A stretch of DNA of 64,000 nt from Mytilus trossulus. Its lineage: Eukaryota; Mollusca; Bivalvia; Mytilida; Mytilidae. Location: assembly GCF_036588685.1 (NCBI RefSeq), contig NC_086383.1, positions 62,013,448 through 62,077,447 of the forward strand. Reading direction: 5' to 3'. Both the position numbers and the translations under genes were made by a program. Within the stretch, counting starts at the first letter, position 1; the number at the start of each line of letters is the position of its first letter. The notes under the pieces are model-generated. The model had not been told where the DNA came from, ran no database searches, and worked only from the letters and a program-made list of their open reading frames with translations. Positions 1-9,419 of the stretch are shown in pieces.

Positions 1-19
1 AGAATAAAAACTTTGGTAA

Positions 20-235
20 TGAGAGTCCCAGACAATATATTAATTTACTGTTCACCACTATTTCCACGTGTTTTAAGTAGTAGTTTACTCATAGTAGCCC
101 ACAATGCATTGTAGTTCGTTGATTCGATTGGTAATTTTTTCAAGGCCGTATTGGCCTTGTGTTTTGGAGATTACTATGCAAATATATTCTGACGTCAGAA
201 AAGCTAGAGTTCTCGACCTGTATAAACATGTGCGT
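20..235 (+). repeat. Interspersed repeat, copy 1, with octamer + CRE pair
   Basis: A block of about 210 bp recurs as a direct repeat at 820-1015. It begins with the shared GAGAGTCCCAGACA segment and ends after a conserved pair of regulatory-looking words: ATGCAAAT (176-183, the POU octamer) and TGACGTCA (190-197, a perfect cAMP response element), six bases apart. Both words and their spacing are identical in the second copy although surrounding bases have diverged. No coding potential is evident. Whether it drives transcription is unknown. Confidence 0.6.
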
Positions 236-819
236 TTGAAATTCGTACAGGTAGACATACAAACATTTTTGTCGTTCAAAGTATGATGGCATACATACAT
301 GCATATGTTAAGCTATTTACCGTCCTAGCTTTTGATAACAGACTTTCATGAGAATACTGAATATTATGATGTACATTTGTTTGTACTTCCTTTCAGATCA
401 GGTCCTGATAAATAATTTTACACATCCAGTACAGATAAGTCTGCGTTTGTATTTACATCCATGTTGTAGGACAGCCCGTAAAGCAACAACAGCAACATGT
501 TTCAAATAAAGCAGTGTTTCAGTTTAATTTTTTTTCCAATGTTTTTGTTTTTGGAGCATCAATATTTATGGAATAGTATTATACAGGTATAAAAGAGCTC
601 AAATGATTTTTTAAATTGGACAGTGGTCACTGCATTCAAAAGTTGAGTGTTTCATTTCGTGAAATTAATGCACAGGTACAATGCATAACAATTAACATGG
701 TAAAAGCTTGTCGAATCGCAAAGCCAGTAAACAATATTTTTCGTTCATCTGAGCATGAAAATTGACAATGATGCTATAAATTTTACATAGAGCACATTCG
801 CTGAACAAAATCATTTTGT

Positions 820-1015
820 ATGAGAGTCCCAGACACTATATAAATTGACAGTTTCCCTAAAACAAGTTGTTTCAACTGTTATTGAACTCATAGTAGCCAT
901 AATGCATGGTATTTTATTGAGTCGATTGGTCAGTTTTTCTTGGCTATGTTTGCTCTCTATTTGGAAAATTATTATGCAAATATATTCTGACGTCAGGACA
1001 TCTTAAGTTCCCGAT
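820..1015 (+). repeat. Interspersed repeat, copy 2, with octamer + CRE pair
   Basis: Second direct copy of the block at 20-235, about 800 bp downstream. The octamer ATGCAAAT lies at 974-981 and TGACGTCA at 988-995, with the same 6-bp spacing as in copy 1. Between these words the two copies differ by many substitutions and small indels, so the duplication is not recent. Confidence 0.6.
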
Positions 1016-1204
1016 CTCTTCAATAGTGTGCAAAATCCATACAGCACTATAAGCTATCAAAGACCCCGACGCGACAAAAGGTAAAACAGTAAAAACGAGA
1101 AAAAATTTAGATGTTAGACAAAACAACATTGACTACTAGGCTGATAACGCTATGTTATTATACAACATCTCCTTTTATGAACTGAATTTTATTATTATTT
1201 TACC

Positions 1205-1830
1205 TCTCCTATCCCATCGAACTTGAAATAAAGGATACAACTGATACAATTAAGGCTGCCTTAAATTTTGACTTACATCTATAAATTGACAATTAGGGTC
1301 GGTTGAAATCAAAACTATATGACAAACGAGATGATTTTAGCACCAATTGTGAAATTTCCATTTCTATATAGCAACATCCCAGCAGCGCCTGCATACGGAA
1401 TATATTTCTCCCGGATGATACTATATATATTACAGGCTTGTATTTCCTATCATGATTTCTTTAATAGAGGGTTACTGCTCACAATGAAGATATCAAAACA
1501 AGAGTTACAAGTGGTGAACTTGAAATCATTCCTTCGGGCGTTTTACAGACGCCACCACAAGTTAATTCTCCGTATGGAATATCTGTTTAAAAGATGAAAG
1601 TGGATATGTTCCTACTTTTGTAACAACAATCCCATCCCCTTTTCCCGAATGTAAGTTTTGTTTTTTTTGTTAGGGGGAAGGGGGTGTTCGTGTTGCTCAT
1701 TTTTTAGTTTTCCATGTTTTTTCGGTACTATTGTTTGTCTGTTGGTCGTTTGTAACCATTGCGTTATAAGTTTATTTTATTTTTCAGTTTGAATGTCCCT
1801 TTGGTACTTATCGCCTTTCTTTTACTAAAT
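1205..1830 (+). pseudogene. Degraded retroelement: reverse-transcriptase C-terminal region and 3' tail
   Basis: Two adjacent reading frames carry the conserved C-terminal part of a Penelope-like reverse transcriptase common in molluscs. An upstream frame reads IELEIKDTTDTIKAALNFDL and then LKSKLYDKRDDF. After a frameshift near 1335 the next frame reads PFLYSNIPAAPAYGIYFSR and later NRGLLLTMK and FYRRHHK, ending at 1597. In-frame stops and the frame change show it is dead. Positions about 1660-1830 match the 3' tail of the related element at 20340-21130 on the opposite strand, ending in the TTTGGTACTTATCGCC-like segment. Family assignment is from memory of the protein, not a search. Confidence 0.7.
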
Positions 1831-3490
1831 GAAACATTAACAGTGACTGGTTTTTGTAGACCTTTAAGTATGTTTGAATATGCAGCATATAGATTTGTAT
1901 GACTTGTCGGTCAAAAGTTTGAGATTTAACATTTGCTTGTCTTGTTGATTCAAGCAGGAAATATATGCCATTTAAGGTAATCTATCTGTTTTATGTTTAT
2001 GGGCAACAAAACGACCTAAGACCCGGGATAGAAACATATTCTAAGTGATGACCTAACAGTATAAAGAGTAGAGTACTTAATATTTAATAGATTTAAATAA
2101 TAAGTTGTCGTAATGATGGAAATGTTGGAAAGGACGGCCGCAATTTTAGATTTTGTTTTAATGTTTTGGTGTGTTGACTATTTTGGTGTAGTTAACTGCA
2201 TTTACAACGGTTGATTGCAGGGCTAGAATGACCAGTTTTGCAACCAGCTTACCATGATGATGAAGTACTGGTCAATGAGTCACAGTCATAGTATAAACGA
2301 TGAAAAGAATCAGGACCAAAGTCGTGAGACAGTAAAATGGCAGTTCAGTATCTTACACCTCGGATACTGGCCCTCGGCGTTAGTCGACATAACACTCCCC
2401 AATCAATAATAGGTTTCGGAGTGTATGTTGACGCGAGTATTTACACCAACAAAATGTAGACTGTAAAGCGTTGGATTTGTTTACATTATTGAAAGTAGTG
2501 TGTCGTTGATCCATCCATCAGTAAACCAACATCGTAGATAGCGGCTAAAGAGGAGCTGACCAAACACGTCCGTTCAGCTGTAATGACTGAGACGTGGTTG
2601 ATTGGAGTAGAATACAGTGTATTTACATGTTTTGAAATTTTAGATTTCAGAAACGATTCCAATTTGTAAGGACAAATAAAAACGTATTAGTAGTTTGGAT
2701 TACATCCCACTGAAAATCACTTGGTCTGTTTTAAAAATTATTGTGATTGTGTGACTTTAAACTTCTTTAAATTGTTAAACATTTGGAAATTTAATTATAC
2801 CATCATGTTTCTGAACTGGGAATGAGAACGTTAACACTTTAAAGAATACTTTATCATTAATTCACATAAAAGCGTATCAAGATGACAATTGATTGCCATT
2901 TTAGTCTAGAAAATTTTATTGATCCGGAAAGGTGTTCAAATGATTATGGAAAAGTTTTTTTTTGTTGCCTACGTACACACCAGGTTTGTTGAAATTTTGT
3001 GCAGACATTTTAGATCAAAGAAGGCTGATATACGGATATGTATTCTAAAAGAGATAAAACAGGAAAGGATTGCGATTTTTTTAAATGTTTTCATTTCAGA
3101 TGTTCATGCCAGGAATACTTGTTTGTGGTATACTTGTCATATCTAAATGTGCTCTAGTCATATTTGAGAATATGATATGGTGACGGATGATTGCTAGAAC
3201 ATGTAACATTAAAATGAATATTAATTAAAAATCAAGTCAACCGGAATGTGATAATATAGCACAAGACATATACCTAAACAGCATGTATATATAAAGATAT
3301 ATGATTTGACACACTGTAAGGACAACTGTCTATGCTTGAAGGCTGTAGGTTAACATCTCAGTCTATTTTTTATTGTGTTGTGAACGTTATGAAATCCCAT
3401 TTTTTATGCAAGTTGTCATACTTAAACAATTCTGATTTAAAAATCCAAACACATTTTTGAATTTAAGGTTTTACTGAGTGATTAAAATAA
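1831..3490. other. Intergenic DNA downstream of CTL-A, no gene seen
   Basis: No supported exon. A locally GC-richer island at about 2120-2600 stands out from its AT-rich surroundings but carries no long reading frame or recognised repeat. The open frame at 2919-3146 has no recognisable domain or splice context. This stretch lies just 3' of the CTL-A polyA signal. Confidence 0.5.
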
Positions 3491-3507
3491 CAAAAGCATA
3501 TGCAATC

Positions 3508-3513
3508 TTTATT
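3508..3513 (-). promoter_or_regulatory. PolyA signal of CTL-A
   Basis: AATAAA on the minus strand, about 75 bases downstream of the CTL-A stop. The same signal sits at the same relative place in CTL-B (17652-17657) and CTL-C (33754-33759), which supports these as real 3' ends. Confidence 0.7.
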
Positions 3514-3585
3514 TTCTATTTGTAGTTCAAATTAACTTTGATGAGGAACTTATATCTCTCTTCTCGGACATCAGTTTAAATCTGT

Positions 3586-3593
3586 TCAATTCC
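3586..3593 (-). CDS. CTL-A exon 5: last two residues and stop
   Basis: After a TTTTCAG acceptor the exon reads GG AAT TGA, giving W-N-stop with the T carried from exon 4. The 3'UTR that follows is alignable with those of CTL-B and CTL-C. The 2.9-kb distance from exon 4 makes this the least certain CTL-A junction. Confidence 0.65.
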
Positions 3594-6500
3594 CTGAAAA
3601 GAATAAAAAAAAAATTCATTAAAATATAAATATATAATTCGTCGGAATAACAGTCCAACAATGGTAAATCTGTAAATTTGCAAATGTTTTGTTCTTCCCT
3701 GACTGGGGTTCGAACTCATGCTACTGAGATATCGTGGCATCAAATCGCCTTGCAATATGACCAGCGAGCTAAATCACTCGGCCACCTAGGCTCAATTTGC
3801 ATGCAATACAAATTTCTTTGCAGAGGGGATAAAGCACAAACAACAGTTACCAAAAGACCGAAAAAGTATATTTTTACAAAACACATTTGACTAGTAGGTC
3901 GAACAACTGAGGTTATCAAACCATGGATTATTATAAATAAAAGGTTCTTGGTACAGAAAATATAGTTCAAAAGTAAAAAAAAACCAAAGAATCATATCAT
4001 AAATCGAACATTTTTCTGTTAGCGCTTTCACCGCGCCTTCAACAGACATAATTGTTATCGTTGATAGTAACGACTTGTGACGTTACGTTATTATACGTAC
4101 TGCGGTAATTGTAAATGTCTTACGGAGTCTTATTAACGGATCGAACTTCACTTCCTATTTAATGTGGAAAGGGAAAATTCAAAATACATCCCTATTTTAA
4201 GATGTGGAAGATGAAATTCCGCGTGAAGCTAATGAACAATATTTAATTGAAATGTTTAAGCCGACATTAAAAAGGAAGTAAATTTCGATCCGTTAATTAG
4301 ATTCCGTAAGATATTTCTAATACCGCAAGACGTTACGATAGATAACGTAACGTCACAAGTTGTTGCTATTACCGATATCAATTCTGACTGATGAACCGCA
4401 GGAAATGCGGTGAAAGCGCTAACAGAAACAATGTACGATTTATGATCTGCTTTTTGTGTTGTTTTTTAATTTTAAACTATATATATATATATTCCTTTAC
4501 TATAGATAATTTAGCTGATCTGTAACAATAACATCTTCATGCCTTATAAATCATGTACTGTAGTACGCCGCTAGATTAAAACTGACGTGGAAAGGTAACA
4601 TATGGCCACCGAAAGCTCTTTTTTTGAGAGCCCAGGTGGTCGTGTGGTCTAGCGGGACGGCTGCAGTGCAGGCGATTTGGTGTCACGATATCACAGTAGC
4701 ATGGGTTCGAATCCCGGCGAGGGAAGAACCAAAATTTTGCGAAAGCAAATTTACAGATCCAACATTGTTGGGTTGATGTTTAGACGAGTTGTATATATAT
4801 ATATTGATGTTTAGACGAGTTGTATAATACATTATGTACACAGCCATGTATCACCATCATTGATGGCGATCCGATGGATACATCTGTTGTAGGGTTGTCA
4901 CTGACTCAGACGTACTTATGAATATAATTATTTTCTGTGACTGTATCTTACATTAATTTGTAGGATATTTGCTATAGATAATTTAGCTGATCTGTAACAA
5001 TAACATCTTCATGCCCTATATATCATGTACTGTAGTACGCCGCTAGATTAAAACTGACGTGGAAAGGTAACATATGGCCACCGAAAGCTCTTTTTTTTGA
5101 GAGCCCAGGTGGTCGTGTGGTCTAGCGGGACGGCTGCAGTGCAGGCGATTTGGTGTCACGATATCACAGTAGCATGGGTTCGAATCCCGGCGAGGGAAGA
5201 ACCAAAAATTTGCGAAAGCAAATTTACAGATCTAACATTGTTGGGTTGATGTTTAGACGAGTTGTATATATATACAACTCGTCTAAACATCAACCCAACA
5301 ATGTTGGATCTGTATATATATATATATATATATATACAACTCGTCTAAAAATCAATATATATTGCGGTTTTTATCCAACGCAATCATGGGTTTGAACGTA
5401 GTTTTCAATTAAGACTCGTTTATGTTTGTTCGTTTGAGCTTGAATCATATTTCCCCTTCGGTTTATATGATCCGTTCTTCCTATATTGACTCTTAAAATT
5501 CAAGAGTCCATCTAAATATGAGGGTACATTTTATATGGCCTTCCAAATACCGTTTCGATCCCTAACATCACTGAAGAGACATTGATTGTCAAAGTCCGGA
5601 TCTGGTGTACAAAAGAAATATTGACACCTTATGCTTGATGCATAACATCGTGGCCACAAGTTTTCTGTTAAGTATTAAATTTATATTAAGATCCATTTTG
5701 TTACATCTTGTGATAAATTTTATTTGGCAATCGCCAATGGCAGTCATCAGGGTTAAAGAACATCAGTTGTTCGACCTGTTAGTCAAATGCGTTTTGTTTA
5801 AATATACTTTTTCACTTTTTTGGTCTTTTAGAAAATGTTGTTTGTACTGTATTTAGACCCTTACAGGTCGAACAACTGATGTTCTTTAACCCTGCTGACT
5901 GCCATTGGCGACTGCCAAATAAAATGATCACAATATATATATATATATATATTAATAAATTAATAATAAGTAAAACAAATAAAATTCATTGAAAGAACAT
6001 CGTATGTTGGAACTCTTTTAACATAAAAATAATTAGATCAACATCATGTATTAAAGGTGCTTCAAATGAAAGTTAGAACGATAAAATAATCTGAACTATT
6101 TCAAAGAGTTATCTCTCATTGAGAAAATAGAAAGACATTAAAGGAAAGTAACCTAACTAACTTGTAGTGTGTCATTCCTACGCAATATGGACAATAATAA
6201 TAAAGTCATACACAGGAGGTTTTTGTAGATGTACTGGTTATCTTACTATCACAAGCAACAAACATTGTCTCATCCGGGTTTTGAGAGTATATATATTAGC
6301 TTACTGCTATATTGTGCAAGCTTCAGTTTGGTAATTGTAAAATTTGTATTCTATTTCTTGCATTGAAATTAGTAAATGATGAAAACAATACAGGAATTCG
6401 AAAAAATTACAGGAGCTAACAAAATGTTGATAAATGTTCAAATACTTACAAAAATTTCTCTCACAGATATAGTAGTATCCAGATTTGCAGTTAGTGTCGA

Positions 6501-8143
6501 CCCATGTACTTCCACTGCCACTGAAAGAAACACAATTAGAACTATGACCTTTGGAACCACTACCACTGTGCCAAGATTTAAAGGTAGCAAGTGACTGGTC
6601 TACACTCCATCGCCATTCACCCTCAATTAAATCCGTTAGACCTATCCAGTATCCGCCATTTTCTATAAGTATATAAACAAGAAATGCATTTTAAAGTTAA
6701 AAAAAAATGTTACTTCAGTAATTACTTCAGGCGAATATTATAAAAAGTAAGTAACAAATGATAGATTAAAAAAAACCAATTGATGCATATGTATACGACT
6801 AAAATAAAGGAAAAAAAAACCACACTCACTATTAATTCTTGTTGAATGTAACCATTCATTCTCTGAAGAGTTTTCAATCTTTACAAGGTATCCACCAAAA
6901 TCCCTGCAAAGTCGCTGTATAATAGATTACAATCAATAAAATTATGACCCTAGTCTTTGCATGTCTCGTTTTCTTTTTTGTCAGTCATTAAAATGTTCAA
7001 AGTGTTCCGACAATTTATAACGCTTTGAGTACATTCCATATTTAACAGTTCTATGAGATAATACTAGTGTAGTAGTATAAAGTTTCACTGAATTCGAACA
7101 CCAAAGTGTGTTTGTTTGTCGATGTCGATTTTAAAAGACAATAGCTATGAAATGAAAATAAAATATACTGGATAATAATTTGAACTTTTTTTCTCAAAAG
7201 CATTACAATAGAAAATTGATTTCCGCTCAATGTTAGAATCTCGGATTTTCTTAGTTTTCTTGATCCTAGGTATTATATAATATGTTTGTTTGTTTTGTTC
7301 ACACATCGTTGTGAATATATATTTGGATGTCATACAGCATAATTGCAGTTATATCTATTACCCTCAAGTAAACGGCATATGTTTATTTATTCTAGTATCC
7401 CAAATACTTTAAAGATGATAATTATCAATATTTACCTCAGCCTCATACCAGGGGGCACCCTTTTGAGAAAAGTAGTAACAATGGTTTTGATACTTCTTCC
7501 ACTGACCTTCTAAATATAAAAAGGACCTTGACATAACTTGATTTATTTGGTTTCTAATTGTCCTTCCATTAACTCTCATTGACATTTTTGTTTATTCTTT
7601 TTCAAAAGCACACAGCAAAACGCTGTTTAGAAATTATTTCACAGACTTTCGTCGTTGAACTTTCTCAATCTTGTATGTTTAACGTTGAACAGTGAATGTA
7701 TGATATGTTTTAAGAACCATATGGCAATTCAGTTTTAACCAAAGTACTGGTAATAATGCATAAAAGTTAAAATCAATGATTATCCTAACTTTTTATAGTG
7801 TTGTTGTTTTGATATTTGTAATTAAGAATGCATTTATCTTAAACTCACTCTTCAAGTCTTTTTTCAAGACAACGAGATCAGTTTCCACTTTTTTAATTAC
7901 TTTTCCAATGGTGCTTTTCATTGTTACCAAGTGCTTTTTCATGATATTAACGGTTTTCTGAATATCATTCTCAAGCGTCCCCACTGTCTTTCCTATTATA
8001 CTGTCCACTGTTACCAGTTCATTTCTAGCATCATCTAAATCCTTCTTCGATTCATGTGTTAAACATGGTAAATTTTGAATTTTTAATCCCAATGCAGACT
8101 TGATTGTGCAGAAAAGGAAAATAACTAATATTGTGTGCATCAT
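3586..8143 (-). CDS. CTL-A: secreted coiled-coil C-type lectin-like protein (five coding exons)
   Basis: Spliced CDS join is 8143-7849, 7509-7436, 6914-6830, 6662-6450 and 3593-3586; junction phases agree and give 224 aa. Residues 1-19 are a signal peptide, followed by a conserved LPC cysteine and a charged heptad-like stalk to about residue 98. The CTLD follows, with YQNHCYYF, RLCRDFGGYLVKIEN, WIGLTD, EGEWRW, NCVSF and WVDTNCKSGYYYICE. The four cysteines of a short CTLD are present, plus an extra HCY cysteine without its usual partner. EPN/QPD is absent from the long loop, so classical mannose or galactose binding is doubtful, though the WVD aspartate remains. N-S-S in exon 3 is a possible N-glycosylation site. 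Two in-frame ATGs open the gene; the second (8140) matches the paralogues better. Intron 4 (2.86 kb) is filled with SINEs and foldback elements. An innate recognition role is inferred from the family. Confidence 0.9.
3625..3805 (-). repeat. tRNA-derived SINE (old copy)
   Basis: On the minus strand a tRNA-like head reads GAGCCTAGGTGGCCGAGTGA (A-box region) and GAGTTCGAACCCC (B box), followed by the same AAATTTACAGATT...CATTGTTGG tail found in the SINEs at 4500 and 4972. It is diverged and inverted relative to them. Box spacing and lack of a folded acceptor stem argue against a working tRNA gene. It lies in CTL-A intron 4. Confidence 0.7.
3996..4446. mobile_element. Foldback MITE with arms of about 170 bp
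   Basis: The left end ATCATAAATCGAACA and the right end (reverse complement ATCATAAATCGTACA) continue as matching arms. Shared words include CTGTTAGCGCTTTCACCGC, CTTGTGACGTTACGTTAT and ATTAACGGATCGAA. The unpaired middle is only about 100 bp and encodes nothing. The structure fits a non-autonomous DNA transposon. I could not define a target-site duplication with confidence. It sits in CTL-A intron 4. Confidence 0.8.
4500..4830 (+). repeat. tRNA-derived SINE, tandem copy 1
   Basis: A leader (TATAGATAATTTAGCTGATC) is followed by a tRNA-like part with A-box-like TGGTCTAGCGG (about 4645) and B box GGGTTCGAATCCC (about 4705). A tail TTGATGTTTAGACGAGTTG follows, repeated once, then TA dinucleotides. 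It is almost identical to the copy starting at 4972. Confidence 0.8.
4972..5275 (+). repeat. tRNA-derived SINE, tandem copy 2
   Basis: Near-identical to the unit at 4500, 472 bp downstream; only a few substitutions and a T-run length change separate them, implying recent tandem duplication. The shared leader lies upstream of the tRNA-like head, so the duplicated unit is larger than the SINE itself. Its tail runs into the palindrome at 5226-5313. Confidence 0.8.
5226..5313. repeat. 88-bp palindrome of SINE tail
   Basis: The SINE tail from ACAGATCTAACATTG to GAGTTGTATATA is followed immediately by its own reverse complement, with one mismatch over 44-bp arms and no spacer. A TA microsatellite follows (about 5312-5335), then a third tail fragment in the same reverse direction (5336-5355). 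Confidence 0.85.
5708..5933. mobile_element. Foldback element with 63-bp arms
   Basis: Arms 5717-5779 and 5863-5925 are inverted copies with two differences in 63 bp; outer bases TTGTGAT/ATCACAA extend the match. The 83-bp middle is AT-rich. It carries no gene and ends in a TA microsatellite (about 5934-5951). It is inside CTL-A intron 4. Confidence 0.82.
6450..6662 (-). CDS. CTL-A exon 4: CTLD core (WIGL to ICE)
   Basis: 213-bp exon entered after TATAG and left at GTAAGT. It carries GGYWIGLTD, GEWRWSVDQSLA, the SGSGSKGH loop, NCVSF and the closing YYYICERNF. The loop that normally holds EPN or QPD has neither. Confidence 0.9.
6830..6914 (-). CDS. CTL-A exon 3: CTLD helix and beta-strand 2
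   Basis: 85-bp exon, in phase 0, out phase 1, bounded by a TACAG acceptor and GTGAGT donor. It encodes RLCRDFGGYLVKIEN, an N-S-S sequon and NEWLHS. Confidence 0.88.
7436..7509 (-). CDS. CTL-A exon 2: first CTLD strand
   Basis: 74-bp exon between a TTTAG acceptor and a GTAAAT donor. It encodes GQWKKYQNHCYYFSQKG and ends WYEAE, the W-x-x-A/E helix start of a CTLD. Too short to appear as a free reading frame. Confidence 0.88.
7849..8143 (-). CDS. CTL-A exon 1: signal peptide and coiled-coil stalk
   Basis: Starts MMHTILVIF and ends at a GTGAGT donor (7843-7848) in phase 1. An acceptor (TTTGTAG) lies just upstream at 8154-8156, so the 5'UTR continues in a separate upstream exon. Reading through the donor to 7793 only adds intron. 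Confidence 0.88.
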
Positions 8144-8404
8144 TGAACAAATTCTACAAATTATAACAAGTAATTAAATAACGTGAAATTAATATATATG
8201 CAGTATGGTGATCTATAGTTGTTATTATATCCAGTTCATGTATACATTGGCTTATCAGTGTGTTATCAACATTCATTCCAAATATGAAATCAAAATTTAT
8301 CTAAAATAAAAGATAACTGTTAATATATTTTTGGAACTTGATATTCAATTTCCCCAAAAAAGTTTAGATGAAAGTCCTTTTAACCTTGTTTTTTGATGCA
8401 ATGA

Positions 8405-8830
8405 ATAAAGGCAACAGTAGTATACCGCTGTTCAAAACTCATAAATCCATGGACAAAAAACAAAATCGGGGCAACAAACCAAAACTGAGGGAAACGCATT
8501 AAATATAAGAGGAGAACAACGACACAACACCGAAACGCAACAGACAATACACCACGAGAATAACAAATATAACATCAAAACCAAATACATGAATATGGGA
8601 TAGACAAGTACCGTGCCACGTCTTATCTCAAAAATAAGAGAAAACAGAAACGAACAATATTATAACAATGGCCATCTTCCTGACTTGGTACAGGACACTT
8701 TTAAAGGGGAATAAAAGTGGTGGGTTGAACCTGGTTTTAAGGCATGCCAAACCTCGCACTTTAATGGCACAGTTAAATATAACATTGAAATGAAAACAAA
8801 AAATTACAGGACTACAATACAAATAAAAAG
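8405..8830 (+). repeat. Interspersed repeat (family R3), long copy
   Basis: Begins GGCAACAGTAGTATACCGCTG and contains AAACGCATTAAATATAAGAG and ATAACAAATATAACATCAAA. The same words occur at 34385-34625 (same strand), 32184-32400 (opposite strand) and, in short form, 20084-20165. Open frames crossing it are not conserved between copies, so it is treated as non-coding. Confidence 0.65.
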
Positions 8831-9122
8831 CAGAAACATACCAAATTACACCATTCTTATAAAAATCATATTGTGCTAATCTGTTTGAAATTTCCTTATT
8901 TTTTTCTTATCATGTTGTTGTGTTGTGATGTGATTAGGAAGAATCTAGCATAGTATAAACATTTCATTTTTCCCAAAATGACGAATAATAACTATCGGAT
9001 TTTTTCGACTTATTACTCATTCATTATAGCAACATTTAGTACATATCAAATGAGTAATTTGCCTTTTAATTAATGCATCATTATTTCAAAGAGTTTTTAT
9101 AAAATTATTCAAAGTTACTTAC

Positions 9123-9165
9123 AAAAACATAAACAGAAGAAAGACCTGTACTGTTGACTGTAGTC
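9123..9165 (-). promoter_or_regulatory. Possible untranslated first exon of CTL-A
   Basis: A good donor (GTAAGT, 9117-9122) lies upstream of the acceptor at 8154-8156 that opens the CTL-A coding exon. No sequence match to the CTL-B/CTL-C promoter module and no clear TATA box is seen here. The call rests only on the splice signal. Confidence 0.25.
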
Positions 9166-9419
9166 TGTTTGTAACGTCCTAAATAACATTACGTTCTCTC
9201 TTCGATACGCTTTAAAGAAAAATCCATGACAAAACTCGTTAAAAGGAAACAAGATGCTGAACTTTGAAATCTATCCTTTTTACATTGTTTTAAAAACATG
9301 CAGCTGTTGTTGTAATCAAATATCGTTAAAGTGTAAACATTAAATTCTAAAATCCTATCATATGTAAATTGTATTCGTACACCCGTTGGTTGCAAATTTA
9401 TAGAATTCATTTAAAGAGC

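Noticed and set aside
4626..5190. tRNA-like sequences with A and B boxes at 4.64-4.71, 5.11-5.18 and (minus) 3.7-3.8 kb
   Set aside because: They sit inside repeated SINE units with conserved leader and tail. I cannot fold a normal acceptor stem and anticodon arm, so they are not called as tRNA genes.
7793..7848. Extension of CTL-A exon 1 to the downstream stop (18 more residues)
   Set aside because: A GTGAGT donor in the right phase at 7843-7848 matches the exon end of the paralogues; the extension reads intron.
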